Assembly (NCBI GenBank): GCA_019308145.1
Contig: JAFDIG010000008.1
Coordinates: forward strand, 1-33,061
Origin: Deltaproteobacteria bacterium
GTDB taxonomy: Bacteria; Desulfobacterota; JAFDIG01
DNA length: 33,061 nt
Reading direction: 5' to 3'
Shown here in pieces: positions 1 to 8,408 of this stretch. The position numbers and the translations under genes are program-made. Under the pieces are notes generated by a model. That model made no database searches. It worked only from the letters and a program-made list of their open reading frames with translations, and was not told the origin of the DNA. The stretch's first letter is position 1. Every line of letters begins with the position of its first letter.

Positions 1-64
1 TTTCTCCTGATACAAATCTTCCTTTATTTTCTTTTAACCTTTTGATAAGCCCTGGATGAATCAT
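1..64 (-). CDS. birA: 5' end of a probable biotin--protein ligase/repressor (BirA), cut by the window edge
   Basis: Only 21 codons are present. The ATG (64-62) shares four bases with the TGA of the EF-G gene (63-61), the ATGA overlap typical of translational coupling. The peptide starts MIHPGLIKRLKENK and continues GRFVSGE. This resembles the N-terminal winged helix of BirA, where a short helix, a Lys/Glu-rich segment and an F-V/I-S-G-E motif precede the DNA-recognition helix. BirA attaches biotin to carboxylase carrier proteins and in many bacteria represses biotin genes. The catalytic domain lies outside the window, so the call rests on this short match; another winged-helix protein is possible. 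Confidence 0.55.
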   Translation of the reverse strand, partial: MIHPGLIKRLKENKGRFVSGE

Positions 65-2109
65 TGGTTCTCTAAAGCTTTATCATAATGAGAAAATTGC
101 ATTGAAAATGTGCCTCTTCCTTGGGTTAAAGACCTTAAAGTGGTTGAATAACCAAAAAGTTTGGTAAGAGGTGTTATTGCCTCGATAATCGAAACCTTTC
201 CTTTAGAAGAAAGCGATTTTATCTCTCCTTTTCTTATATTAAGATCATTTATAACATCTCCCATAAACTCTTCAGGCACAATAATGTTTAGTTCCATAAA
301 TGGTTCAAGCAAAATAGGGTTAGCTTTACTTATACCCTGGTTAAAACCATTTATAGCAGCCATTTTTAAAGCAAGTTGACCATTTTCTTCTCTGTTGAGC
401 TCTATATTCTCTACAATTACCCTTATATCTGTTAATGGGTAGCCTAATACAGGTCCTACAGTGAGAGAGTCCCATATTCCCTCTTTAACTGACTCAATAA
501 ATTCCTGAGGGAATAACCCTTCTTCTATGATAGAGTGAACTTCATTTCCTTTTCCTCTTTCAAGTGGGGAGATGGTCAAATCAATTTTTGCACTTACAAA
601 GATTTCGCCAATCTGCTTTTCAAATTTGCCAAGGGCTTTTACTTCTTTGGTAATGGTTTCTCTATATACTACAGTTGGTTTGCCAACATGTACTTCAAGA
701 TTAAAATCAGTATAAAGACGGTTAATCAATACATCAATATGAAGTTCGCCCATGCCAGATATAATAATCTGTCCAGAATCTTCATCCATTTTTACTTTAA
801 AGGTAGGGTCCTCTTCAGCAAGCTTTGAGAGAGCTAAAGAAAGTTTTTCCTCATCTTTTGAGCTTTTTGGTTCAATTGCAACTGATATAACAGGTTTATA
901 AAACTCTATTGGTTCAAGCAAAATAGGAGCTTGTTCAGAGCAAAGCGTATGACCAGTTGTAGTCTCTTTTAAACCTACTGCACCAGCGATTTCACCTGCT
1001 TCAACCTTATCTATCCTTTGACGTCTGTTAGCATGGATCTTAAATAACCTTGCTACTCTCTCTTTTTTTCTTAAAGTCGAGTTATAAACCTCTTCACCTA
1101 TTTTTAATGATCCAGAATATATCCGAAGAAAAGTGAGTTTTCTCCCTTCATCCATCTGGATCTTGAAAGCCAATGCACAAAAAGATTCAGACAAGTCAGC
1201 TTTTCTTATTTCCTCTTTTCCTGTAATAGGATTGATTCCTCTGATCGGCGGTATATCAAGAGGCGATGGCAAGAAATCTACCACGGCATCTAAAAGAGGC
1301 TGAATTCCCTTATTTTTTAAAGCAGAACCACATAAAACAGGTTGAGCCTTAAGGTTCACCGTCATCTTTCTTATTGCCTTTATTAACTCATCTTCCCTGA
1401 TCTCTTCCCCTGAGAGATATTTTTCCATGATTTCATCATCATCTTCTGCAACCTGTTCAATCATTTTTTCTCTATAATTTTTTGCATCATCTTTAAATGA
1501 TGAAGGAATTTCTATATATTTATATTTAGCTCCCAGAGTTTCATCTTCCCAAACAACTGCTTTCATCTTTATAAGATCGATTACTCCTTCAAATGTGTCT
1601 TCTTTTCCCATAGGAAGCTGAATAATAAGAGGATTTGCGCCCAATTTTTCTTTCATCATCTCAATGCATCCAAAATAATCAGCTCCGACTCTGTCCATTT
1701 TGTTTACAAAAGTGATTCGGGGTATCCGATATTTATCTGCTTGATGCCATACTGTTTCTGATTGAGGTTCTACTCCCCCAACACCGCAAAATACAGCTAT
1801 TACACCATCTAAAACCCTTAAGCATCTCTCCACTTCTATTGTAAAGTCAACATGGCCAGGGGTATCGATAATTTCTATCTCTTTACTCCTCCAAAAGCAT
1901 GTAGTAACAGCAGAGGTTATAGTAATTCCTCTTTCTTGTTCCTGTTGCATATAATCCATTACAGTATCACCATCATGCACTTCACCCATTTTATAAGTGC
2001 GGCCCGTGTAATAGAGAATCCTTTCAGTAACAGTTGTTTTACCAGCATCGATATGAGCTGTTATACCTATGTTGCGGATATTTGCTAAACGGTTTTTCTT
2101 TTTTGCCAT
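61..2109 (-). CDS. fusA: Translation elongation factor G (EF-G family GTPase)
   Basis: A 682-residue EF-G, the GTPase that drives tRNA-mRNA translocation and, with some paralogues, ribosome recycling. The G domain shows AHIDAGKT (18-25), RGITIT (60-65), DTPGH (82-86) and NKMD (136-139). The C-terminal half carries domains II-V, with a GMGELHIDV motif and a run ending TQGRGTFSMQF typical of domain V. Usual length is about 690-700. The gene is not beside rpsL, rpsG or tuf; instead it is followed by a birA-like start. That placement, and DGDTVMDYM in the effector region where canonical EF-G usually has DGAATMDWM, suggest a second EF-G paralogue. Which paralogue cannot be settled without a tree. 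The start agrees with the conserved N-terminus; the ribosome-binding site is poor. Confidence 0.93.
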   Translation of the reverse strand: MAKKKNRLANIRNIGITAHIDAGKTTVTERILYYTGRTYKMGEVHDGDTVMDYMQQEQERGITITSAVTTCFWRSKEIEIIDTPGHVDFTIEVERCLRVLDGVIAVFCGVGGVEPQSETVWHQADKYRIPRITFVNKMDRVGADYFGCIEMMKEKLGANPLIIQLPMGKEDTFEGVIDLIKMKAVVWEDETLGAKYKYIEIPSSFKDDAKNYREKMIEQVAEDDDEIMEKYLSGEEIREDELIKAIRKMTVNLKAQPVLCGSALKNKGIQPLLDAVVDFLPSPLDIPPIRGINPITGKEEIRKADLSESFCALAFKIQMDEGRKLTFLRIYSGSLKIGEEVYNSTLRKKERVARLFKIHANRRQRIDKVEAGEIAGAVGLKETTTGHTLCSEQAPILLEPIEFYKPVISVAIEPKSSKDEEKLSLALSKLAEEDPTFKVKMDEDSGQIIISGMGELHIDVLINRLYTDFNLEVHVGKPTVVYRETITKEVKALGKFEKQIGEIFVSAKIDLTISPLERGKGNEVHSIIEEGLFPQEFIESVKEGIWDSLTVGPVLGYPLTDIRVIVENIELNREENGQLALKMAAINGFNQGISKANPILLEPFMELNIIVPEEFMGDVINDLNIRKGEIKSLSSKGKVSIIEAITPLTKLFGYSTTLRSLTQGRGTFSMQFSHYDKALENQ

Positions 2110-2141
2110 ATGTACCCCAGTTTATATTTTGAAATTATAAA

Positions 2142-2170
2142 ATCTTAATCTCTTTTATTTTTTATGTCAA
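2142..2170 (-). promoter_or_regulatory. Candidate sigma-70-type promoter for the EF-G gene
   Basis: On the minus strand a perfect TTGACA (2170-2165) is followed after 17 nt by TAAGAT (2147-2142, 4/6 match to the -10). Transcription would begin near 2135, about 25 nt before the EF-G ATG. A perfect TATAAT at 2139-2134 lacks a well-spaced -35 and is the alternative -10. Confidence 0.45.
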
Positions 2171-2195
2171 ATAAAGAATGAAGCCATTTCTTTTC

Positions 2196-2224
2196 TTGAC
2201 AAAAATTTTTTAATTTTTTATAAT
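2196..2224 (+). promoter_or_regulatory. Perfect-consensus sigma-70-type promoter for the STAS-like gene
   Basis: TTGACA (2196-2201), a 17-nt A/T-only spacer, then TATAAT (2219-2224). Both hexamers and the spacing match the consensus. It predicts a start near 2231 and a leader of about 50 nt before the ATG at 2283. It is divergent from the EF-G promoter in the same 173-bp gap. Confidence 0.8.
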
Positions 2225-2282
2225 TATTTCAATTGAAATTAATGAATTAAATTAATCTTTCATTCTTCTATTTTGAAACACA

Positions 2283-2861
2283 ATGAAGATAAAAAAAATA
2301 AAGATTAAAGAGGTATTAGAAGAAGAGTTGAAAGGTGGCTCTTCTGATCTTGTAACTCGTGAGACTGGTAATATAGTAAGAAATAGGTTAGAAAATGAAA
2401 TCTCTTTTCCTGGTGATGCTATAATTTCTCTTGACTTTTCTGATATTGGGATTATAGATTACTCCTGTGCAGATGAGGTGATATCTAAACTTATATCTCG
2501 TGTTAATAGTATGGAATACGGGGAAAAATTTATTCTCTTAACTAATTTAACAGATGAGCAAAAAGAAAATATTCAAGTGGCTTTAGAAAGAAAAAAGTTA
2601 GCGGTTATTTATTATGATAAAGATAAAAAATGGGAACTTTTAGGGACCCTTAACAATTACCTAACAAAAACACTTGAAATTATAATGGAAAAGGGTTATA
2701 TAACCTTGCGTGGGTTAGCTGAATATTTAAACATAGGGTTAAACACGAGCGGTACAAGGTTGCTTAATCTTTATAAGAAAAGGTTGGTTTATAGAGAAGA
2801 AAGTGTTAGTCCTGAAGCAGGGCGACAATTTATCTATCATCCTATTTCACCAGGAGAGTAA
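2283..2861 (+). CDS. STAS-like (DUF4325-type) protein with C-terminal winged helix
   Basis: A 192-residue two-part protein. Residues about 20-100 (VTRETGNIVRN, then a hydrophobic strand LDFSDIGIIDYSCADEVISKL) resemble the STAS-like DUF4325 fold, which is found next to signalling or DNA-binding modules. Residues about 130-190 (a helix ending LRGLAEYLNIGLNTSGTRL, then VYREE and a wing-like end) look like a winged helix. Together they suggest a small cytoplasmic regulator, but no target is visible. No convincing Shine-Dalgarno precedes the ATG; the start is the first ATG after the consensus promoter and gives a complete domain. The next gene starts one base after the stop, so the two are probably co-translated. 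The family call is moderate and the function is unknown. Confidence 0.7.
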   Translation: MKIKKIKIKEVLEEELKGGSSDLVTRETGNIVRNRLENEISFPGDAIISLDFSDIGIIDYSCADEVISKLISRVNSMEYGEKFILLTNLTDEQKENIQVALERKKLAVIYYDKDKKWELLGTLNNYLTKTLEIIMEKGYITLRGLAEYLNIGLNTSGTRLLNLYKKRLVYREESVSPEAGRQFIYHPISPGE

Positions 2862-2862
2862 A

Positions 2863-3075
2863 ATGGTTTGGGCGTTAAAAAAAGGTTTAATTGGTATAAC
2901 CCTTAAATCCCTTCCAGAAGATTGTAGCGTTTGCCCTTGGTTTGAATCAATAGAAAAAGAAACAAAATGCAAAAACTATAAAAAACTTTTTTGTCCTTAT
3001 AGATGGAAAAAAGATAATGTTGATAATGTTATTGATCAAAATTTAAATATTAAATCTCGTTCTCACCCCCTTTAA
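2863..3075 (+). CDS. Small four-cysteine protein (70 aa), function unknown
   Basis: The ATG lies one base after the stop of the STAS-like gene, with AGGAGA just upstream inside that gene's end. The product has cysteines at 21, 24, 36 and 44 (C-x2-C-x11-C-x7-C) near SLPEDCSVCPWFESI and KLFCPYRWKK, and no signal peptide or membrane segment. This spacing would suit a single zinc or Fe-S site, but that is inference. The open frame reaches further upstream to 2803; the later ATG is preferred because it has the ribosome-binding site and avoids a long overlap. I do not recognise the family. Tight coupling suggests it works with the STAS-like regulator. Confidence 0.65.
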   Translation: MVWALKKGLIGITLKSLPEDCSVCPWFESIEKETKCKNYKKLFCPYRWKKDNVDNVIDQNLNIKSRSHPL

Positions 3076-3088
3076 ATTTTTTTAATTA

Positions 3089-4513
3089 ATGTATTTTAAA
3101 AACTCTCTCTTTTATCAATTGAAGAATAAGTCAAAAAAAGGAAGACGTAGATTAGCATTTTTAATTGGATTTATAATTTTATTTTCTAATATCATTTTAT
3201 TTTTCCCTTTTAAACATAGCCAAGAAAAAGTCTTATCACAACCTAACCAAGAAGGGAAACCTATTCAAAATTCCTTAAGCACCTCATCTTCCGAAAGAGA
3301 AACTCTATTTGTTTTAAGGGGTAAGATAAAAAAAGGTGAGTCATTTATTAAAAGTTTGAAAAAAGCTAATATTCCATCCTCTATTGCTTTTCAAATCGTT
3401 GCTCATCTCAAAGATATTATGGATTTTAAACTCTTAATGCCAGGCGATACCTTTTCTGCTACTTTAGATAAAGATGGCAATTTAGTCTATTTTGAATACC
3501 AAAGAGGACCAACCACTTTATATATAATTGAAAGAAAAGATGACAACCTTTTTGGATATAGAAAGGATATTATATTAGAAAAAAAGATCTTTAGGGCTTC
3601 TGGTACTGTTAATTCTTCTCTTTTTGATTCCATTAATGCTTTAGGTGAAAAAGATTACTTAGCAATAAATTTTCTTGATATCTTTGTATGGGATATTGAT
3701 TTTTTTACTCAATGCCAACCAGGGGATCATTTTGAGATGATTTTTGAAAAATATTTTGATGATGAAAAATTTATTAAATATGGTCATATTTTGGCTGCTA
3801 TGTATAAAAATAAAAAAAGAAAATTTTATGCTTTTTATTTTAAAGGAAAGAAAACAAAACAAGGTTATTATACTGAAAAAGGGTTTGCTACAAAAAAAGC
3901 GTTTGTAAAAGCTCCCTTACGATATACAAGAATAAGCTCTCGCTTTTCTTATAGAAGAAAACACCCAATTTTGGGTGGATATCGTCCTCATTTAGCAGTT
4001 GATTATGCTGCACCAAAAGGTACTCCTGTTTGGGCTGTTGGTGATGGGATAGTAACCTTCGCAGGCTGGGATAGAGGATATGGTTACATGGTAGCAATAA
4101 AACATAAAAATGGGTTTTCAACATATTATGGCCATTTGTGCAAGATAGCAAGAGGAATAAGAAAGGGTATTAAAGTAAAACAGATGCAAACCATAGGCTA
4201 TGTTGGCGCAACTGGCTTAGCTACAGGCCCGCACCTTGATTTCAGAGTAAAATTGAGGAGGAAATTCTTAAATCCCCTTAAGGTTGTTTACCCTCCTGGA
4301 AAACCTGTAGATAAGATAGATAAAAGCGCTTTTTTAAAACTAAAACAAAAATTTATAACTATCATGGGAAAAGAAACTCCTGCTGGTTCTAGAGAAATAA
4401 AGGATCTTCCTTTACCAAAATTTATGAGCCTTAATAAAAAAAATAATAATGAAAAATTTAAAGAAACTTATAAGTTGTGTCTTAGGGAAATTACTATCCA
4501 CTCTTCTTATTAA
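3089..4513 (+). CDS. Membrane-anchored M23 (LytM/gametolysin-type) metallopeptidase
   Basis: A 474-residue probable murein endopeptidase. A basic N-terminus and one membrane segment (about 21-40) place the rest in the periplasm. Residues about 75-270 resemble the N-terminal domains of OapA/Csd3-type M23 proteins. The peptidase domain (about 285-400) has H301 and D305 (HLAVD), H349 (YYGHL) and H382 in GPHLDF. In the usual GPHLHF motif the second His is a zinc ligand; here it is D384, which may still bind metal. The last 70 residues are a charged tail. It probably cleaves peptidoglycan cross-links in the diderm wall. No good ribosome-binding site precedes the ATG; a TTG at codon 11 is the alternative. 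The metallo-hydrolase gene follows after 11 bp. Confidence 0.85.
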   Translation: MYFKNSLFYQLKNKSKKGRRRLAFLIGFIILFSNIILFFPFKHSQEKVLSQPNQEGKPIQNSLSTSSSERETLFVLRGKIKKGESFIKSLKKANIPSSIAFQIVAHLKDIMDFKLLMPGDTFSATLDKDGNLVYFEYQRGPTTLYIIERKDDNLFGYRKDIILEKKIFRASGTVNSSLFDSINALGEKDYLAINFLDIFVWDIDFFTQCQPGDHFEMIFEKYFDDEKFIKYGHILAAMYKNKKRKFYAFYFKGKKTKQGYYTEKGFATKKAFVKAPLRYTRISSRFSYRRKHPILGGYRPHLAVDYAAPKGTPVWAVGDGIVTFAGWDRGYGYMVAIKHKNGFSTYYGHLCKIARGIRKGIKVKQMQTIGYVGATGLATGPHLDFRVKLRRKFLNPLKVVYPPGKPVDKIDKSAFLKLKQKFITIMGKETPAGSREIKDLPLPKFMSLNKKNNNEKFKETYKLCLREITIHSSY

Positions 4514-4524
4514 AGGGATTTTAT

Positions 4525-5427
4525 ATGACTATTCCACAAAAGATTACAGAGAATGTTACAATTTTAGGAACATATGAGTTTAACCAATACCTTATAAAAG
4601 GTGATGATGGTTATATCATCATAGAGGGGGGAATAAGCGCTCAAACAGAAAAACTAAAGGATCAGATAAAAAACCTCGGTGTTAATTTTCATGATATCCA
4701 CACTTTGGTTGTTTTACATGCTCACTTTGATCATATCATGACTTTTCCTTATATTATGCATGAGTTCCCTTGGATTAAGCTTGCTATTCCTAAAAAAGCT
4801 GAAAATATTTTAAAGAACCCAAGAATCATCTCAAAAATCCTTATATCTGATAAAAAAGTATCTTTCAATGCTAAAGAAAAAGGGTTAATAAAAGACCTCC
4901 CTCAATATTTTGATTTTAAAGACCTCCCTTTTGATATTTTGCTAACAGAAAATGATACTCTATTTTTAGATGAAAAAGAGAGAATAAGATTTTTAGATGT
5001 TCCAGGCCATTCACCTGATGGTATGGCTGCATTTATGGAAAATGGAAAAGTCCTTTTTGTTTCAGATGCAGCAGGGGTTCTCTTTGATAATCATCCATAC
5101 AAACCAAACTATTTTTTTAATATGGGACATTATCTTAACTCCCTTTCTAAGTTAAAAGATTTGGATGCTGAGTTTTTATGTTTTGGCCATAATGGATTTT
5201 TAAAAGGGAAAGAAAGGATAAGGGTTTTCTTTGATAATGCAATACTTAAAACTAAAGAATTTTCTCAAGTGATTTTAGATGAGTTAAAAGCTGGCAGAAG
5301 TGAAGACGAGATTGCTTCAGTGTTAACTAAGAAATTCTCTGTCGGTTTCCTTAAGCTTTTTCCTATGCAAGATAACCTTCGTCTCTGGAAGATTATGGTT
5401 CAAAGGAGTAAGGAGTATTCTTTTTAA
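4525..5427 (+). CDS. Metallo-beta-lactamase-fold hydrolase
   Basis: A 300-residue cytoplasmic protein of the MBL superfamily. The metal-binding set is visible: H65-x-H67-x-D69-H70 (HAHFDH), H162 (PGHSPDG), D181 (VSDAAG) and H222 (FGHNG). These ligands support a dinuclear metal hydrolase. The substrate is not evident; relatives include glyoxalase II-like thioesterases, lactonases and persulfide dioxygenases. AAAGGGA precedes the ATG and the gene lies 11 bp after the M23 gene, so it is probably in the same transcript. It ends in a convergent 58-bp gap with the PfkB gene. Family is firm, substrate unknown. Confidence 0.85.
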   Translation: MTIPQKITENVTILGTYEFNQYLIKGDDGYIIIEGGISAQTEKLKDQIKNLGVNFHDIHTLVVLHAHFDHIMTFPYIMHEFPWIKLAIPKKAENILKNPRIISKILISDKKVSFNAKEKGLIKDLPQYFDFKDLPFDILLTENDTLFLDEKERIRFLDVPGHSPDGMAAFMENGKVLFVSDAAGVLFDNHPYKPNYFFNMGHYLNSLSKLKDLDAEFLCFGHNGFLKGKERIRVFFDNAILKTKEFSQVILDELKAGRSEDEIASVLTKKFSVGFLKLFPMQDNLRLWKIMVQRSKEYSF

Positions 5428-5485
5428 AAATTCTTACAAAAATTATAAACTCTTTTGCTTTTTCAAGCTTTACATATCCCCTAAT

Positions 5486-6439
5486 TTACCTTGTTTCCTC
5501 TAAAATATCTGCTCTATTCCCTGAAACTCTTTTAGAGAATCTTTCTATAATCTTTTTAGAAGGTATTCCTGCCCTTCCCCCTATCTCTTTACATTTATTT
5601 GCAGCTACAAAATTTGAAAATCTTATGATATCAATAATATCCCATCCTTTTAATAGGCCATAAATAAAACCTGCATGAAAAACATCTCCTGCTCCAGTCG
5701 TGTCTATTGCTTTTATCTTAAATCCAGGGATTATAATCATTTCCTTTTTATCCTTTATAAAAGCTGCTCCTTTCTCTCCAAGTGTTGATACAACTAAACC
5801 TTTGTGAATTCTTGAAAGCTCTATTAATGCATTGTTAAATTTATCTTTTCCAGTAAATCGTATTGGAAATCTTTCAGAAGTAATAAGATAATCAATCAAG
5901 GGTACAAGTTCATAGGTTTTTTTCTCCACCTTATCTGCATCAAGGATAGTAGGGATCTTTGATCTTTTTGCCCACCTTGCTGCTACAATGGAAGCATCAA
6001 TATCATGCCCATCTAAATGAAGGAGCTTTCCAGAACAGATCTCTTCTTCTTTTAACTCCCCCTTTTTATAAAGAAGCTTTTTATCTCTATGCCAGAAGAT
6101 CGTTCTTTTTGCCCCTTTTTTCTCTATAATAATATAAGCAAACTGAGTGGTTGCGGTTTTTTCTATTTTAACACTCTTTATATCTATCCCCTCATTTTTT
6201 AATTCCTCTAGTACCAATTTCCCATACGCATCATTTCCTACTTTTCCAACATATTTGACCTTAACTCCCCAGCGAGCCAATGCTACCATGGCAGTAGCAA
6301 CCTGACCTCCTCCCTGGCGTGAAAATTTCAGTATCTCTTGCTTTGAATCAATCGGTGGATATGATTCTACTATGCATAGATGATCAATAGAATTAAGACC
6401 AAAGCCAACAACATCAAATAAAGTATCTTTCTTATACAT
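5486..6439 (-). CDS. PfkB/ribokinase-family carbohydrate kinase
   Basis: A 317-residue sugar or nucleoside kinase. It shows the N-terminal substrate-site region with GGGQVATAMVALARWG and the C-terminal PfkB signature DTTGAGD (about 246-252), whose last Asp is the catalytic base with the glycines forming the anion hole. GGQVA in place of the common GGA/GN-x-A suggests a PfkB subgroup, but the substrate cannot be named. A GTG two codons upstream (6445) is an alternative start; ATG at 6439 is chosen, though neither has a clear ribosome-binding site. The gene stands alone, convergent with the MBL gene and divergent from the glycosyltransferase. Confidence 0.85.
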   Translation of the reverse strand: MYKKDTLFDVVGFGLNSIDHLCIVESYPPIDSKQEILKFSRQGGGQVATAMVALARWGVKVKYVGKVGNDAYGKLVLEELKNEGIDIKSVKIEKTATTQFAYIIIEKKGAKRTIFWHRDKKLLYKKGELKEEEICSGKLLHLDGHDIDASIVAARWAKRSKIPTILDADKVEKKTYELVPLIDYLITSERFPIRFTGKDKFNNALIELSRIHKGLVVSTLGEKGAAFIKDKKEMIIIPGFKIKAIDTTGAGDVFHAGFIYGLLKGWDIIDIIRFSNFVAANKCKEIGGRAGIPSKKIIERFSKRVSGNRADILEETR

Positions 6440-6706
6440 TTTCACTTTTTAGGCTATAAATTGATGGGACAGTTATAATCTAAAACTTTTTTATTTGCAT
6501 TATAAATAATAGGGTATAACTATTCAAGCAGAATAGGAAGATTAATAAGAATTTCTTTACCTTTTTATACAATATAACTCTTTTTTAACAACCTACTCTT
6601 GACTTTTAATATAGTTAGATATAGTTTGATTATATTTACAATATTGCTAATTCAAATAGTTGAATATAAATAGCAAGGTTTTCCTTTTTGAACAAATATC
6701 TATCTT

Positions 6707-8287
6707 ATGAGATCATATAGTAGTGATATCTTTAATTTATATTTATTGGCTTTAACCCTTTATGCTCTATTCATTTTTGGTTTTAATATTGGTTCATCCA
6801 GCAAATTTAATTCTCACGAATCTTTAGTTGCTGAAACTGTTCAAGAGATGCAACAGAAACACGAGTTTTTAATCCCTTATTTTAATGGTAAAGTTAGGTT
6901 ACAAAAACCGCCTCTTCAGTACTGGTTGGTAATGGCATCATCTTCAATTTTTGGAAAACTCGATGAATTTTCGGCACGAATCCCATCCCTTTTAGCTTCT
7001 TTATCAAGTGTAGTTTTTATAGCTATTATTGGGAAAATCCTTTTTAATCAAAACATAGGAATATTATCCTCTTTAATTTTTTCAACCTCATCTTTTATGA
7101 TACCAGCATCAAGAAGTGCCAAAGTTGATATGGTTCTTACATTCCTAATTCTCTTCGCTCATTTTTTAGCAATAAAAAGAATTTTTACCAATAATCATTA
7201 TAAATATACATTTTTACTTCTTTGGGTAATAACTGGCTTTGCTATTTTAGCAAAGGGTCCAATAGGATTTATCTTTATTATTTTACCAATATTAGCATAT
7301 TTGATATTTCAAAAAGATATAAAAACAATCAAAGACCTTTTTCACCCTTTTGGCATTATTATGTTTTTTCTAATATCTTTACCATGGTTTCTTTATATTT
7401 GGATGAAAATACCAGGGGCATTAAATCAATGGTATGTAGAGACTATAGGCAGGTTTTCTAATTTTGCAAGTGGAAGATCCTCTTTATATTATATTAAAGA
7501 ATTAATAACTCTTTATCTCCCTTGGAGCTTATTTATCCCTATTGCAATTTATTACCCATTGAAAAAAGAATTTAAAGAATATAAAAGCAGATTTTTATAT
7601 CTTGGCTTATGGTTTTTGGTTGGCTTTACCTTTTTAACTATTTCTGCTGGCAAAAGAGCTCACTATTTATATCCCATTTTACCTCCGCTTTCTTTTTTTA
7701 TTGCCATATCTTTATTTTCCTTTGAAAAATTAGTTTTTTACCTTATAAGGTTAAGAAAATATATTTTCTTGATAATATCAATTTTCTTTATTATAATATT
7801 TTTTTTATTTATAATATATTATTATTTTTTTGAATGTCATATAAGATTTGCGATCTTTTTTGTGTTATTATTTCTTTATTTTGGATTGATTGCTTTAATT
7901 TTTGCTCTCTCACATAAAAAGTTTGTTTTATCTTTTATTATTTTTCTAATTACTTATGCATTACTTATTGGGTTAGTCATGCATAATATCTATCCTTATA
8001 TTGAAAAAAATGGCTATATAGCATCTTTTTCTAAAAAAATAGATAGTTTTATTAAAAAAGATAAACAATTATATGAATTTCTATGGGCGCAACCATCAAT
8101 AGTATATTATTCAGGGAGACATATTAATATTATAAAGCCAAAAGAGAAAATTTATGAACTCATTCAAAAAGAGAACCTTTTATGTCTGATTATTAACGAA
8201 GAAGAGCTTAAATATTATAAAAATGAGTTAGAGGGCTTTAAAAAAACTCTTTTGTTAGAAAGCTATAATCCAAAAAAAATCTATTGA
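6707..8287 (+). CDS. ArnT/PMT-type (GT39 family) membrane glycosyltransferase
   Basis: A 526-residue polytopic inner-membrane protein with about 11-12 hydrophobic segments. The first periplasmic loop carries SHESLVAETVQEM (acidic E38 region), KPPLQYWL (67-74) and EFSARIPS (87-94), the arrangement seen in ArnT-like and protein O-mannosyltransferase-like enzymes that use polyprenyl-phosphate sugars. The C-terminal 90 residues form a soluble domain. It probably transfers a sugar to lipid A or another surface glycan; the acceptor is unknown, and no arn operon genes are nearby. The 261-bp upstream gap has only a weak promoter candidate (TTGACT at 6599-6604 with TATAGT after 15 nt). Confidence 0.85.
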   Translation: MRSYSSDIFNLYLLALTLYALFIFGFNIGSSSKFNSHESLVAETVQEMQQKHEFLIPYFNGKVRLQKPPLQYWLVMASSSIFGKLDEFSARIPSLLASLSSVVFIAIIGKILFNQNIGILSSLIFSTSSFMIPASRSAKVDMVLTFLILFAHFLAIKRIFTNNHYKYTFLLLWVITGFAILAKGPIGFIFIILPILAYLIFQKDIKTIKDLFHPFGIIMFFLISLPWFLYIWMKIPGALNQWYVETIGRFSNFASGRSSLYYIKELITLYLPWSLFIPIAIYYPLKKEFKEYKSRFLYLGLWFLVGFTFLTISAGKRAHYLYPILPPLSFFIAISLFSFEKLVFYLIRLRKYIFLIISIFFIIIFFLFIIYYYFFECHIRFAIFFVLLFLYFGLIALIFALSHKKFVLSFIIFLITYALLIGLVMHNIYPYIEKNGYIASFSKKIDSFIKKDKQLYEFLWAQPSIVYYSGRHINIIKPKEKIYELIQKENLLCLIINEEELKYYKNELEGFKKTLLLESYNPKKIY

Positions 8288-8408
8288 GACCTCATTATAA
8301 AAGGTTCTTTCTGTTAAAGTTATCTAAAAGTGATTTGAACTAAATAATAATATATAATGAGTATCTTATCTAACATGAATTTTTTACTTAACATTTAAAC
8401 TTTTGGCT

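Noticed and set aside
6599..6625. Promoter for the GT39 gene (TTGACT, TATAGT)
   Set aside because: The 15-nt spacer is too short and many AT-rich alternatives exist in the same gap; it is not strong enough for a separate feature.
8343..8358. TATAAT-like sequence before radC
   Set aside because: No -35 at usable spacing; TTGAAC is only about 12 nt away.
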